A stretch of DNA of 7,125 bases, from the NCBI GenBank assembly GCA_017407375.1, contig JAFQWT010000198.1, forward strand, positions 1-7,125. The letters are read 5' to 3'. The stretch is from Clostridia bacterium (lineage in GTDB: Bacteria; Bacillota; Clostridia; Oscillospirales; CAG-272). A program made the position numbers and the translations under genes. Every line of letters begins with the position of its first letter. Position 1 is the first letter of the stretch. A model generated the notes under the pieces. The model was not told the DNA's origin, made no database searches, and was given only the letters and a program-made list of their open reading frames with translations. Shown here one piece after another: positions 1 to 6,080 of this stretch.

Positions 1-55
1 ACGCGGCGTTCGATTCGGCGATGGAGGCGTTTTCGCAAGGGACCTTCCGTAAGTT

Positions 56-859
56 CTACACCTGCCGCGTCAAGGGCTGCCCGGCAAAGCGGACGGCATC
101 CCCAAAGTCGTGCATGGCAAGCCCCGGCATGACGGTATCAAGGTCGATCACGACAAGGGAGCGCTGGGTCTTTTTGTCAAAAAGCACGTTATTGATCTTC
201 GTATCGTTGTGCGTCACGCGGAGAGGCAGCTCACCGCGCTCCAGCATTTCGGAAAGACGTGAGGCAAGCTCCCGCACCGAACGGAGATAGTCGATCTCCT
301 CTTGGATGGAGGCGGCACGCCCCAGGGGATCCTCTTCCACGTGCGAAAAAAAGGTATCAAGCCGCTTTTTCGTGTTGTGAAAATCGGGAATCGTTTCAAA
401 AAGCTGGGCGGCATCAAAGTCCGATAGCTGCATCTGAAACTGACCGAAGGCCTCCCCCGCGTTCTTCAAAACGGTAAGACTGTCGCTCGTATTGAAGGAG
501 AGGGCGTTGATGAAGGTATAAAGGCGCCAGAAGGAGCCGTCCTCCTCGTCAACGTAATAGTTCTTCCCGTCTGCCGTATGGTGGAAGTGGAGCGAGATCT
601 GCCCCTCGGCAAGGTTATTGCGGATATGGGAGGTCACAAGATCGATGTTGTTCATGATCTCGGCGGGGTGCTTAAATACGTAAGGGTTGATCTTTTGGGC
701 CACGTAGGCCTTTACGGTGCCGTCCTCACGGCGGTAGCCGAGCTTATACGTGGAGTTGATGTTCCCGTCCGTCATAACGAGAATGGAATAGAGGGTACCT
801 TGGATCCTGAAAACGTCGCCGATGTGCTTGAGCTTTTCCTCTAAAGCGGTGCTGCGCAT
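56..859 (-). CDS. NahK-like sugar kinase (APH fold), C-terminally truncated
   Basis: Member of the aminoglycoside-phosphotransferase fold, closest in pattern to N-acetylhexosamine 1-kinase (NahK/LnpB), which phosphorylates GlcNAc/GalNAc at C1 with ATP in the cytoplasm. Visible motifs: DGNINSTY (31-38, nucleotide loop), AQKIN (54-58), NNIDLVTSHI (70-79), the catalytic loop HNDTKINN (217-224, base Asp219), then VIDLDTVMPG (237-246) and HDFGDAVRF (250-258). The start at 859 has AAGGAGG at 865-871, 5 bases upstream. The family is usually about 360 residues; this frame ends at 267 with TAG. Conservation is lost right after HDFGDAVRF, where relatives continue with a GASTAxEDExDLSKV-like segment, so the C-terminal helical part is missing. 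Past the TAG the same frame stays open to the window edge and begins NLRKV, which lines up with the family's DLSKV. It may be a pseudogene, a sequencing error or a rearrangement junction. Family call is confident; exact substrate and activity are not. Confidence 0.8.
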   Translation of the reverse strand: MRSTALEEKLKHIGDVFRIQGTLYSILVMTDGNINSTYKLGYRREDGTVKAYVAQKINPYVFKHPAEIMNNIDLVTSHIRNNLAEGQISLHFHHTADGKNYYVDEEDGSFWRLYTFINALSFNTSDSLTVLKNAGEAFGQFQMQLSDFDAAQLFETIPDFHNTKKRLDTFFSHVEEDPLGRAASIQEEIDYLRSVRELASRLSEMLERGELPLRVTHNDTKINNVLFDKKTQRSLVVIDLDTVMPGLAMHDFGDAVRFAGQPLTRQV

Positions 860-879
860 AGGTGCCTCCTTGGTCGTAT

Positions 880-910
880 TCCGTACTATTATAGAATAAT
901 AGTATACGGA
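880..910. repeat. Imperfect palindrome in kinase leader, possible operator or 5' hairpin
   Basis: The left arm is TCCGTA plus CTATTAT (880-892), the centre is AGA (893-895), and the right arm is ATAATAG plus TACGGA (896-902 and 905-910). The arms match over 13 bp, broken only by a 2-base TA bulge at 903-904. It lies between the predicted -10 box and the ribosome binding site of the kinase gene, beginning about at the expected transcription start. It could be a repressor site or a hairpin at the 5' end of the mRNA. It has no U-tract on the minus side, so it is unlikely to be a terminator. Confidence 0.6.
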
Positions 911-913
911 TTT

Positions 914-942
914 ATTATACTACACACAGGAAAAATTTGCAA
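914..942 (-). promoter_or_regulatory. Vegetative promoter of the kinase gene
   Basis: On the minus strand the -35 box is TTGCAA (937-942, 4 of 6 consensus) and the -10 box is TATAAT (914-919, 6 of 6), with a 17-base spacer. Transcription should start near 907, leaving a leader of about 48 bases that contains the palindrome and the AAGGAGG site. It lies downstream of the spoVT terminator, so the kinase gene is expected to be transcribed on its own. Confidence 0.7.
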
Positions 943-956
943 GGGCTTTTTTCTTT

Positions 957-980
957 GGAAAAAAGCACGGAAAAAAGCAC
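957..980. repeat. Perfect tandem 12-bp repeat with A6 tracts
   Basis: GGAAAAAAGCAC occurs twice head to tail (957-968 and 969-980). The first copy also pairs with GCTTTTTTC at 945-953, giving a 9-bp inverted repeat (945-953 with 958-966). Read on the minus strand these are T6 tracts just upstream of the kinase -35 box. They could act as an UP-element-like or bent-DNA region, or be simple slippage products. Confidence 0.6.
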
Positions 981-991
981 CGCGGACACAC

Positions 992-1027
992 AAAAAAGGG
1001 GCGTCGGGGGTCACTCCCCGGCGCTCC
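992..1027 (-). terminator. Rho-independent terminator after spoVT
   Basis: On the minus strand a GC-rich hairpin is formed by GGAGCGCCGGGG (1016-1027) and CCCCCGACGCCCC (998-1010), with two mismatches and a short loop. It is followed directly by six Ts (992-997). It starts 15 bases after the spoVT stop codon, as expected for an intrinsic terminator closing that transcript. Confidence 0.85.
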
Positions 1028-1041
1028 TTGCTCTTCTCTTT

Positions 1042-1593
1042 TCAGGACTCCATCTGCCTTGCGAGAAAGCCCGCGGCGGTCTGAACGAGCTTTGTCTCGA
1101 TCTCGGCGGAGATGCGCGGTTCCTCGCCCTCGTTATGCAGGACCGAGCAAACAGCGCCGATGATGTCCCCCTCCGAAAGGATCGGCATGGCGCAGCTGAT
1201 ATAATGCGAGCCGCCGTCCTCGATCACGCGGAGCTTTTCCTGCCCTGCGCGGTGTGCGTAAAGCGTGCGCGACTCCATCACGTCCTCGAGCGCCTCAGAA
1301 ATGCCGCGCTCAAGGTACTCCTTTTTGGATACGCCCGCGGCAGCAATGACGGCATCGCGGTCGGTGATGATGACCGCCATGGAGCAGGTCTTCTGTAAGG
1401 TCTCTGCGTATTGGGAGGCAAAGGCCGCCAACTCTCCGATGGGGGAATACTTCTTAAAAATGACCTCCCCCTCACGGTCGGTATAGATCTCCAGGGGGTC
1501 GCCCTCACGGATGCGCATGGTGCGGCGGATCTCCTTGGGAATGACCACGCGCCCAAGATCGTCGATGCGGCGCACAATTCCAGTAGCTTTCAT
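1042..1593 (-). CDS. spoVT: Stage V sporulation protein T, AbrB-family regulator
   Basis: A 183-residue DNA-binding regulator of forespore gene expression. The first 50 or so residues are the AbrB/MazE-type swapped-hairpin domain (KATGIVRRIDDLGRVVIPKE, then RTMRIREGDPLEIYTD). Residues of about 56-180 form the GAF-like sensory domain typical of SpoVT. Length fits the family (B. subtilis protein about 178 residues). The frame is open further upstream, but I choose the ATG at 1593: the conserved MKATGIVRR begins there, and TAAGGAGA lies 8 bases upstream (1602-1609). In Bacillus spoVT is made under sigma-G in the forespore and adjusts sigma-G-dependent genes; a sigma-G-like promoter is visible here too. 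The gene stands alone between two terminators. It implies a spore-forming lineage. Confidence 0.95.
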   Translation of the reverse strand: MKATGIVRRIDDLGRVVIPKEIRRTMRIREGDPLEIYTDREGEVIFKKYSPIGELAAFASQYAETLQKTCSMAVIITDRDAVIAAAGVSKKEYLERGISEALEDVMESRTLYAHRAGQEKLRVIEDGGSHYISCAMPILSEGDIIGAVCSVLHNEGEEPRISAEIETKLVQTAAGFLARQMES

Positions 1594-1628
1594 ATATTCA
1601 TTCTCCTTAATCTTGCAAACGGTGATGT

Positions 1629-1657
1629 TAGTATTTGTCCTTTGTGGCAACTTATAC
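1629..1657 (-). promoter_or_regulatory. Sigma-G-like (forespore) promoter of spoVT
   Basis: On the minus strand GTATA (1653-1657) is followed after 17 bases by AATACTA (1629-1635). These match the forespore sigma patterns GYATR (-35) and CATNMTA (-10) except for the first -10 base. The expected start near 1622 gives a leader of about 28 bases before the spoVT ATG, with the ribosome site inside it. I saw no good vegetative promoter nearby. The rest of the gap, about 1660-1810, holds nothing else I recognise. Confidence 0.55.
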
Positions 1658-1813
1658 TGAAGGGGTTGCTTTTTTGGGCGAAGGAAGGATAATATAACGT
1701 AGAAATCGCCCGTTTTCTTGATAAAAAGGATGAAAAATACACGAATAAGCTACATAGTAGCCCCAAAGCTTGAGGACGGCATCAAGGAGCGCAGCCCATG
1801 GTGTCAACGTTAC

Positions 1814-1846
1814 AAAAGAAAAAGCGGAGTACGATACTCCGCTTTT
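1814..1846 (-). terminator. Strong hairpin terminator after the small membrane protein gene
   Basis: AAAAGCGGAGTA (1820-1831) and TACTCCGCTTTT (1835-1846) form a perfect 12-bp stem with a 3-base loop. On the minus strand it is followed by a T-rich run (1814-1823, interrupted by one C). It starts 7 bases after the stop codon at 1853. The structure also has Ts on the plus side, so it could work in both directions, but no plus-strand gene needs it. Confidence 0.9.
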
Positions 1847-1852
1847 ACAGTG

Positions 1853-2185
1853 TTAGCTCATGATCAAGGAAATAAGGGCTATGCAGAGAGAGATGATGCT
1901 GATGACCGTAAAATAAACAACACAATTCTTGATGGTTATGATGCTGCGAAGCTGCTTGTATTGCAGATATTCCGCAAGCTCTTCCTTTGTCAGGGGGGCA
2001 TCTTGAACCGTATAAAAACAGGCATATTCGGGAGTATCGTTTGCATTCTCGCAAAAGACACCGTCAGGCAACGCCTGTCCTTCGCTTATAAGCTTCCGAT
2101 ATTCCTCCGTTTTTTCCTCGGAGCACTGCACCTTCTGCGAGATCCCAAGTGAAAATTTAAGACGGTTTAGATCGCTTTTTCTCAT
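1853..2185 (-). CDS. Small hypothetical protein with one C-terminal membrane helix
   Basis: A 110-residue protein that I cannot assign to a named family. The first 80 or so residues are polar and charged, with Cys21, Cys45 and Cys56. Residues of about 83-109 (IITIKNCVVYFTVISIISLCIALISLIM) are one hydrophobic helix ending at the C-terminus, so the soluble part is probably cytoplasmic and tail-anchored. There is no signal peptide. The ATG is 3 bases after the TGA of the preceding gene, with GAGGA 7 bases upstream inside that gene's end, so translation is probably coupled. The gene is visibly more AT-rich than its neighbours. Gene start, length and the following terminator support a real gene; its function is unknown. 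Confidence 0.75.
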   Translation of the reverse strand: MRKSDLNRLKFSLGISQKVQCSEEKTEEYRKLISEGQALPDGVFCENANDTPEYACFYTVQDAPLTKEELAEYLQYKQLRSIITIKNCVVYFTVISIISLCIALISLIMS

Positions 2186-2188
2186 AGA

Positions 2189-2737
2189 TCATTCCTCGTC
2201 TTCGGCTTCCTCGGCGGGCTCATCGTCCTCGGCGTCAAGCTCCTCCTCGTCAACTTCCTCCTCCTGAAGGTCGTCGTCGCTATCGTCCTCGCTCTCCTCG
2301 GCCACGGCCTCAAGGCCAAAGGCCTCACGGACCTCCTCACGGAGGTCGTCAACGGCATCCCAAACAAGCAGGAAGGCCGAGGCCAGCGCCGCACCGTCCG
2401 AAAGAATCTCCATCGGCAGAGAGTAGCCAAAGCAAAGGCGGTCGTCCTCCACGGTAACGGTCAGGGCGGAGGCCTTGTTGAGCTCGTTGACAAAGCGGTA
2501 AAGCTCCAGCTCGTCAACCTCGGGGATATCGCAGTAATCGACGTAGAAGAAGGCGTTGCCCTCCTCCTCCAGGGTAGCAATGATGTCAAAGGGGAGATAG
2601 CCCTCGTCCGAGGGGATCGGGAAGGTCACCGCAGTGATGCTTTCGGACGCACCGAGACCGCTGCTGATCTCCACACCGTCCACCTCACGCTCGGCCAGCC
2701 ATTCGTTAAACTCCACTAAAAGCTTTTCCAGTTCCAT
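2189..2737 (-). CDS. YbjN-like protein with highly acidic C-terminal tail
   Basis: A 182-residue soluble protein. Residues 1-140 have the alternating pattern of YbjN/CesT-like folds: an N-terminal helix (ELEKLLVEFNEWLAE), beta strands (ITAVTFPIP, PFDIIATLE, AFFYVDY), a helix (ELELYRFVNELNKAS), further strands (LTVTVEDDRLCFGYSLP), and a final helix (AALASAFLLVWDAVDDLREEV). The YbjN assignment is from this pattern only and is tentative. Residues 147-182 are a low-complexity tail in which 26 of 36 residues are Asp or Glu. The ATG at 2737 has AAAGAGGG at 2743-2750, 5 bases upstream. It is the first gene of a two-gene unit with its own promoter. No catalytic motif is visible; a chaperone-like or binding role is a guess from the fold. 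Confidence 0.8.
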   Translation of the reverse strand: MELEKLLVEFNEWLAEREVDGVEISSGLGASESITAVTFPIPSDEGYLPFDIIATLEEEGNAFFYVDYCDIPEVDELELYRFVNELNKASALTVTVEDDRLCFGYSLPMEILSDGAALASAFLLVWDAVDDLREEVREAFGLEAVAEESEDDSDDDLQEEEVDEEELDAEDDEPAEEAEDEE

Positions 2738-2782
2738 TTGTTCCCTCTTTCCCGGCGGCGCTCACGGCCCCGCACCTATTTC

Positions 2783-2811
2783 ATTGTAGCATCTTTCTTG
2801 GGTATTGTCAA
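2783..2811 (-). promoter_or_regulatory. Near-consensus vegetative promoter of the YbjN-like operon
   Basis: On the minus strand TTGACA (2806-2811, 6 of 6) and TACAAT (2783-2788, 5 of 6) are separated by 17 bases. A TG dinucleotide one base before the -10 box makes it an extended -10. Transcription should start near 2776. The -35 box begins 5 bases after the topoisomerase stop codon. I see no hairpin with a T-tract between the two genes, so read-through from the upstream operon is also possible. Confidence 0.85.
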
Positions 2812-2815
2812 CAGT

Positions 2816-5020
2816 TTATTCGCGCGGAAGGACACCCGCGGAGGGTACCTTGGTCTTACGGCATTTTTCAAAGGCCGTCACGGGCTTTGCATCAAAGTTG
2901 AATTCCACGTCCACCACTCTTTGCTTTGGCTTCAGCGTCATCAGTGCAACGCCTGTGGAGGTGCGTGTGGATTTGATGGGGATCAGAGACGTCTTGATGA
3001 GCAGCTTGCGCTTCTGACTGTCGATAAGCAGAAGGTCGCGCGGGGAATCCTCATAGACCGCCGCCACAATGGGAGAGGCACCCGAGAACACCGCCGTCTG
3101 GCGGCGGCGCGTGGTCTTGACCTGGTAACGGTCGGCGGGGATACGGACGCCCTTGCCGTTTTCAAAAATAAAGACAAAGTTGTGGGAGGGATCGTAGCTG
3201 TAGAGCGCCTTCATCAGGATCGGGTGCTCGTTTTCCTCCATGTTCAGCTTGGTGGGGAGATAATCACCGAGGGCGGAGGCCTTTACAGGGTCAAAATCCG
3301 TCGCACGGGCGCGGTAAAGCTGGGCCTTGTCGGTAAAGAACACCAGCTCACACTTGTTGTCAAGGTCCTCGGAAAAGAGGATCCTATCCCCCTCCTTCAG
3401 CTTTTGCTCGTCATTGCCACGCAGAGACTGGACCGTGATCTTCTTGAAGTAGCCCTCCTTCGTCATGATGAAGCGGGCGGCGTAATTTTCCTCAAAGAGC
3501 TCGTCATCGTCCACCTTAACGATATCGTTCTCGTCGACAAGAAGCGTTTTTCTCGGCTTGCCGTACTTCTTTTTGATCTCGCGCAGTTGCTCGGCAATGG
3601 CGCCCTTCAGCTTGATCTCATCGGCAAGGAGGGCCTCAAGCTCGGCGATCTCCTTCTGGATCGCCTCGATCTCGGTCACACGGTTGGTGATGTACTCACG
3701 GTTCAGATTACGCAGCTTGATGTCGGCAATGTATTCCGCCTGGGTCTTGGAAAGCGAAAAGCCCGCCATCAGGTTGGGGACAACGTCGGCATCGCGCTCG
3801 GTCGTGCGGATGATGCGGATCGCCTTATCAATGTCGATGAGGATGGCGGCAAGGCCAAGCAAAAGGTGGAGCTTGTCGTGCTTTTTGCCAAGGTCGAATT
3901 GAAGCTCACGGCGGTAGCAGGTGACGCGGAAGCGGATCCATTCCTTCAATAGCTCAAGAACGCCCAGCTGGCGGGGCATCCCGTCGATCAGAACGTTGAA
4001 GTTGCAGTCAAAGTTGTCCTCGAGGTCAGTCAGGCGATACAGCTTTTGCATCAGCTTGTCGGGATCCACGCCGCGGCGCAGGTCAAGAGTCAGCTTAAAG
4101 CCGTTGAGGTCGATGGCATCACGCAGATCGGCGACCTCCTTCAGGCGCCCGCCCTTGACAAGGTCGGTGATCTTATCCATGATCGACTCAATGCTGGCCG
4201 AATACGGGATCTCCAGGATGTCGATGCTGTTGTTCTGCTTGTCGTAGGCGTATTTGGCCCGCAGCTTGACGGCGCCGACCCCCGTCTCGTAGATCTTGCG
4301 CATCTTCTCACGGTCGTAGATCAAAAGCCCGCCACCCGAAAAATCGGGGGCACGGACGATGTCAAGAAGACGATCGACCGAGGTGTTGGGATTTTTGAGC
4401 AGCGCGATCGTGCCGTCGCAGATCTCGGCAAGGTTAAAGGAGCAGATCGAGCTGGCCATGCCGACGGCAATGCCGAGGTTCGGCGAGATCAGAATGTTCG
4501 GGAAGGTGGTGGGAAGGAGCGTTGGCTCCTGCATTGTGTTGTCATAGTTGGGGACAAGATCCACGGCGTTCTTGTCGATACCGCGGAAGAGCTCGTTGCA
4601 GAAGGAGTCCAGCTTGACCTCGGTATAACGCGAGGCGGCATATGCCATATTCTTGCTGTACTGCTTACCAAAGCTCCCCTTGGAGTCAACAAAGGGGTGA
4701 AGAAGGGCCTCGTTGCCGCGCGTGAGGCGCACCATCGTCTCATAGATCGCCGCATCGCCGTGGGGGTGGAGGCGCATGGTCTGGCCCACCACGTTGGCGC
4801 TTTTGGTCCTCGGTCCCGTCAGGAGCCCCATTTTATACATGGTGTAAAGGAGCTTGCGGTGAGAGGGCTTGAAGCCATCGATCTCGGGAATGGCACGGGA
4901 GATAATGACCGTCATAACGTACGGCATGTAGTTCTTCTCGATGGTCTCGGTTATCGGCTGATAGGTGATCTCCGCTTCCTCGAGGGGGTATTCGGTCGCA
5001 TCGTTTTTCTTCTTTGCCAT
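2816..5020 (-). CDS. parC: Type IIA DNA topoisomerase subunit A (topoisomerase IV-like)
   Basis: The breakage-and-reunion subunit of a gyrase/topoisomerase IV enzyme, which with an ATPase B subunit passes one DNA duplex through another. It has 734 residues. The winged-helix part holds FKPSHRKLLYTMY (50-62), HPHGD (85-89) and the catalytic Arg131-Tyr132 in ASRYTE. The tower follows, then GIAVGMAS (183-190), a coiled coil (about 440-490), and a C-terminal beta region from about 513 with roughly four blade-like repeats. I see no canonical GyrA box (QRRGGKG type), which favours a ParC-like enzyme over gyrase. Residues 178-196 (LISPNLGIAVGMASSICSF) differ from the usual NGSxGIAVGMATNIPPHN. The Ser83-equivalent is Ala90; the Asp87-equivalent is Glu94. 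The start at 5020 (MAKKKND) has GGAG 6 bases upstream; a start at 5065 would overlap sua5. It is 13 bases after sua5, and no parE is in view. Confidence 0.93.
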   Translation of the reverse strand: MAKKKNDATEYPLEEAEITYQPITETIEKNYMPYVMTVIISRAIPEIDGFKPSHRKLLYTMYKMGLLTGPRTKSANVVGQTMRLHPHGDAAIYETMVRLTRGNEALLHPFVDSKGSFGKQYSKNMAYAASRYTEVKLDSFCNELFRGIDKNAVDLVPNYDNTMQEPTLLPTTFPNILISPNLGIAVGMASSICSFNLAEICDGTIALLKNPNTSVDRLLDIVRAPDFSGGGLLIYDREKMRKIYETGVGAVKLRAKYAYDKQNNSIDILEIPYSASIESIMDKITDLVKGGRLKEVADLRDAIDLNGFKLTLDLRRGVDPDKLMQKLYRLTDLEDNFDCNFNVLIDGMPRQLGVLELLKEWIRFRVTCYRRELQFDLGKKHDKLHLLLGLAAILIDIDKAIRIIRTTERDADVVPNLMAGFSLSKTQAEYIADIKLRNLNREYITNRVTEIEAIQKEIAELEALLADEIKLKGAIAEQLREIKKKYGKPRKTLLVDENDIVKVDDDELFEENYAARFIMTKEGYFKKITVQSLRGNDEQKLKEGDRILFSEDLDNKCELVFFTDKAQLYRARATDFDPVKASALGDYLPTKLNMEENEHPILMKALYSYDPSHNFVFIFENGKGVRIPADRYQVKTTRRRQTAVFSGASPIVAAVYEDSPRDLLLIDSQKRKLLIKTSLIPIKSTRTSTGVALMTLKPKQRVVDVEFNFDAKPVTAFEKCRKTKVPSAGVLPRE

Positions 5021-5033
5021 GGTAAACTCCGAT

Positions 5034-6080
5034 TTATAAAGTAATGATTTGATGGGCTGCCGCACGGATCATGCGGTTATAGAGGGCAAGCCCGAGGCCG
5101 TGCGGGGGCGGCAGAGGGGCATAGATCGCGGTGTAGGGACCCTTATCGCACTCACGTAGAAGGGCAAAGAGACGGCTGGCAAAGCCACCAAGCGCCTCAC
5201 GCGAGCCAACCGAAATCGGTGTCAGCGAGGGGACGGTCAGAAACAGCGCAAGGTCCTCCTCATAGCATAGAACGGCCGCCTTCTCTTCCCTATCCTTAAG
5301 GTAAGAAAGGGCCTTGGCGCTATCTCCGTCCCAAAGATAAAAGGGGGTCCTTGGCGCGTAGTGCTTGTACTTCATGCCGGGGGACAGCACGGTCTCCCCG
5401 GGGCGGAGCGCGTGCATCACGGCACCCGCCAGGCGCACCTCTATTCCAAGGGCAGCAAGATCCTCGGGGGTCACAGCGCCGGGGCGCAGGAGCGTAAGGG
5501 TGCCGTCCTCCTCGGGCTTCACAATCGTGGATTCTAACCCGATCACCGAGGAGCCGCCGTCAAGGATCATGTCCACGCGGCCGTCCATATCGTCACGGAC
5601 GTGGGCGGCATTGGTCGGCGAGGGACTTCCCGAGAGGTTGGCGGACGGCGCCGCGATCGGCACGCCGGCGGCACGGATGAGCGCCGCGGCCACGGGATGG
5701 GAGGGGCAACGCACGGCAACCGTCGGAAGCCCCGCGGTCACGGTCCTTGGGATCGTGTCGCGTACGGGGAGCACCACGGTCAGGGGGCCGGGCATAAACG
5801 CCTCGGCCAGACGGTAATAGAGGGGGGAGGTCACAGCGTACCGCTCTACGTCCTCGGGAGCGGCAATATGTATGATCAGGGGGTTATCGGCAGGGCGCCC
5901 CTTGGCCGCATAGATCCTCTCGGCCGCCGCCCTTTGCGTGGCGTCGGCGCCCAGGCCGTACACGGTTTCTGTCGGGAAGACCACAAGCCCGCCGTTACGG
6001 ATGACGGTGGCCGCCCTTTCGATGCTTTCAAGATCCTCACCGCTCATCGCGGCGGAGATCCTTGTAAATTCAGTCGTCAT
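5034..6080 (-). CDS. sua5: L-threonylcarbamoyladenylate synthase (Sua5/YwlC)
   Basis: Makes threonylcarbamoyl-AMP from threonine, bicarbonate and ATP, the first step of t6A37 modification in tRNAs that read ANN codons. It acts in the cytoplasm ahead of TsaD/TsaB/TsaE. It has 348 residues, matching the long two-domain Sua5 form rather than short TsaC. The YrdC domain (about 18-205) contains VVFPTETVYGLGADA (33-47), AAKGRPADNPL (58-68, with the KxRP binding motif) and APSANLSGSPSPTNA (144-158). The linker SPGMKYKHYAP (233-243) is the typical Sua5 signature. The C-terminal Sua5 domain runs to the end (GLGLALYNRMIRAA near the end is typical). The ATG at 6080 lies inside the end of prfA (11-base overlap), with AAGGAGA 3 bases upstream, a short spacing that suggests translational coupling. 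prfA-sua5 adjacency is common in Firmicutes. Confidence 0.96.
   Translation of the reverse strand: MTTEFTRISAAMSGEDLESIERAATVIRNGGLVVFPTETVYGLGADATQRAAAERIYAAKGRPADNPLIIHIAAPEDVERYAVTSPLYYRLAEAFMPGPLTVVLPVRDTIPRTVTAGLPTVAVRCPSHPVAAALIRAAGVPIAAPSANLSGSPSPTNAAHVRDDMDGRVDMILDGGSSVIGLESTIVKPEEDGTLTLLRPGAVTPEDLAALGIEVRLAGAVMHALRPGETVLSPGMKYKHYAPRTPFYLWDGDSAKALSYLKDREEKAAVLCYEEDLALFLTVPSLTPISVGSREALGGFASRLFALLRECDKGPYTAIYAPLPPPHGLGLALYNRMIRAAAHQIITL

Noticed and set aside
56..58. Possible recoding or read-through of TAG as an amino acid in the kinase
   Set aside because: RF1 with intact PxT and GGQ motifs is encoded in the same window, so UAG should terminate; no recoding structure was seen and the residues around the TAG are not conserved.
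1594..1650. Extended N-terminus for spoVT starting at 1650
   Set aside because: The extra 19 residues would include the ribosome binding site and the -10 box; the family starts at MKATGIVRR.
1652..1807. A short minus-strand frame (about 51 codons from a TTG) between the terminator and the spoVT promoter
   Set aside because: No ribosome binding site, non-ATG start directly behind a terminator, and it overlaps the spoVT promoter.
1718..2152. A 144-residue plus-strand frame covering the spoVT upstream gap and the small membrane protein gene
   Set aside because: It runs straight through the strong terminator hairpin at 1820-1846 and the opposite gene with a proper ribosome site; no family resemblance.
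2738..3952. A 404-residue open frame on the plus strand antisense to parC
   Set aside because: Composition (runs of Leu/Val/Gly/Asp/Arg) is that of a mirror frame; parC on the other strand has unmistakable homology and the catalytic motif.
4046..5044. A 332-residue open frame on the plus strand antisense to the parC N-terminal half
   Set aside because: Same reason: a shadow of a GC-rich coding strand, with no recognisable domain.
5021..5065. Extended N-terminus for the topoisomerase starting at 5065
   Set aside because: It would overlap sua5 by 32 bases and ignore the GGAG site placed 6 bases before MAKKKND.
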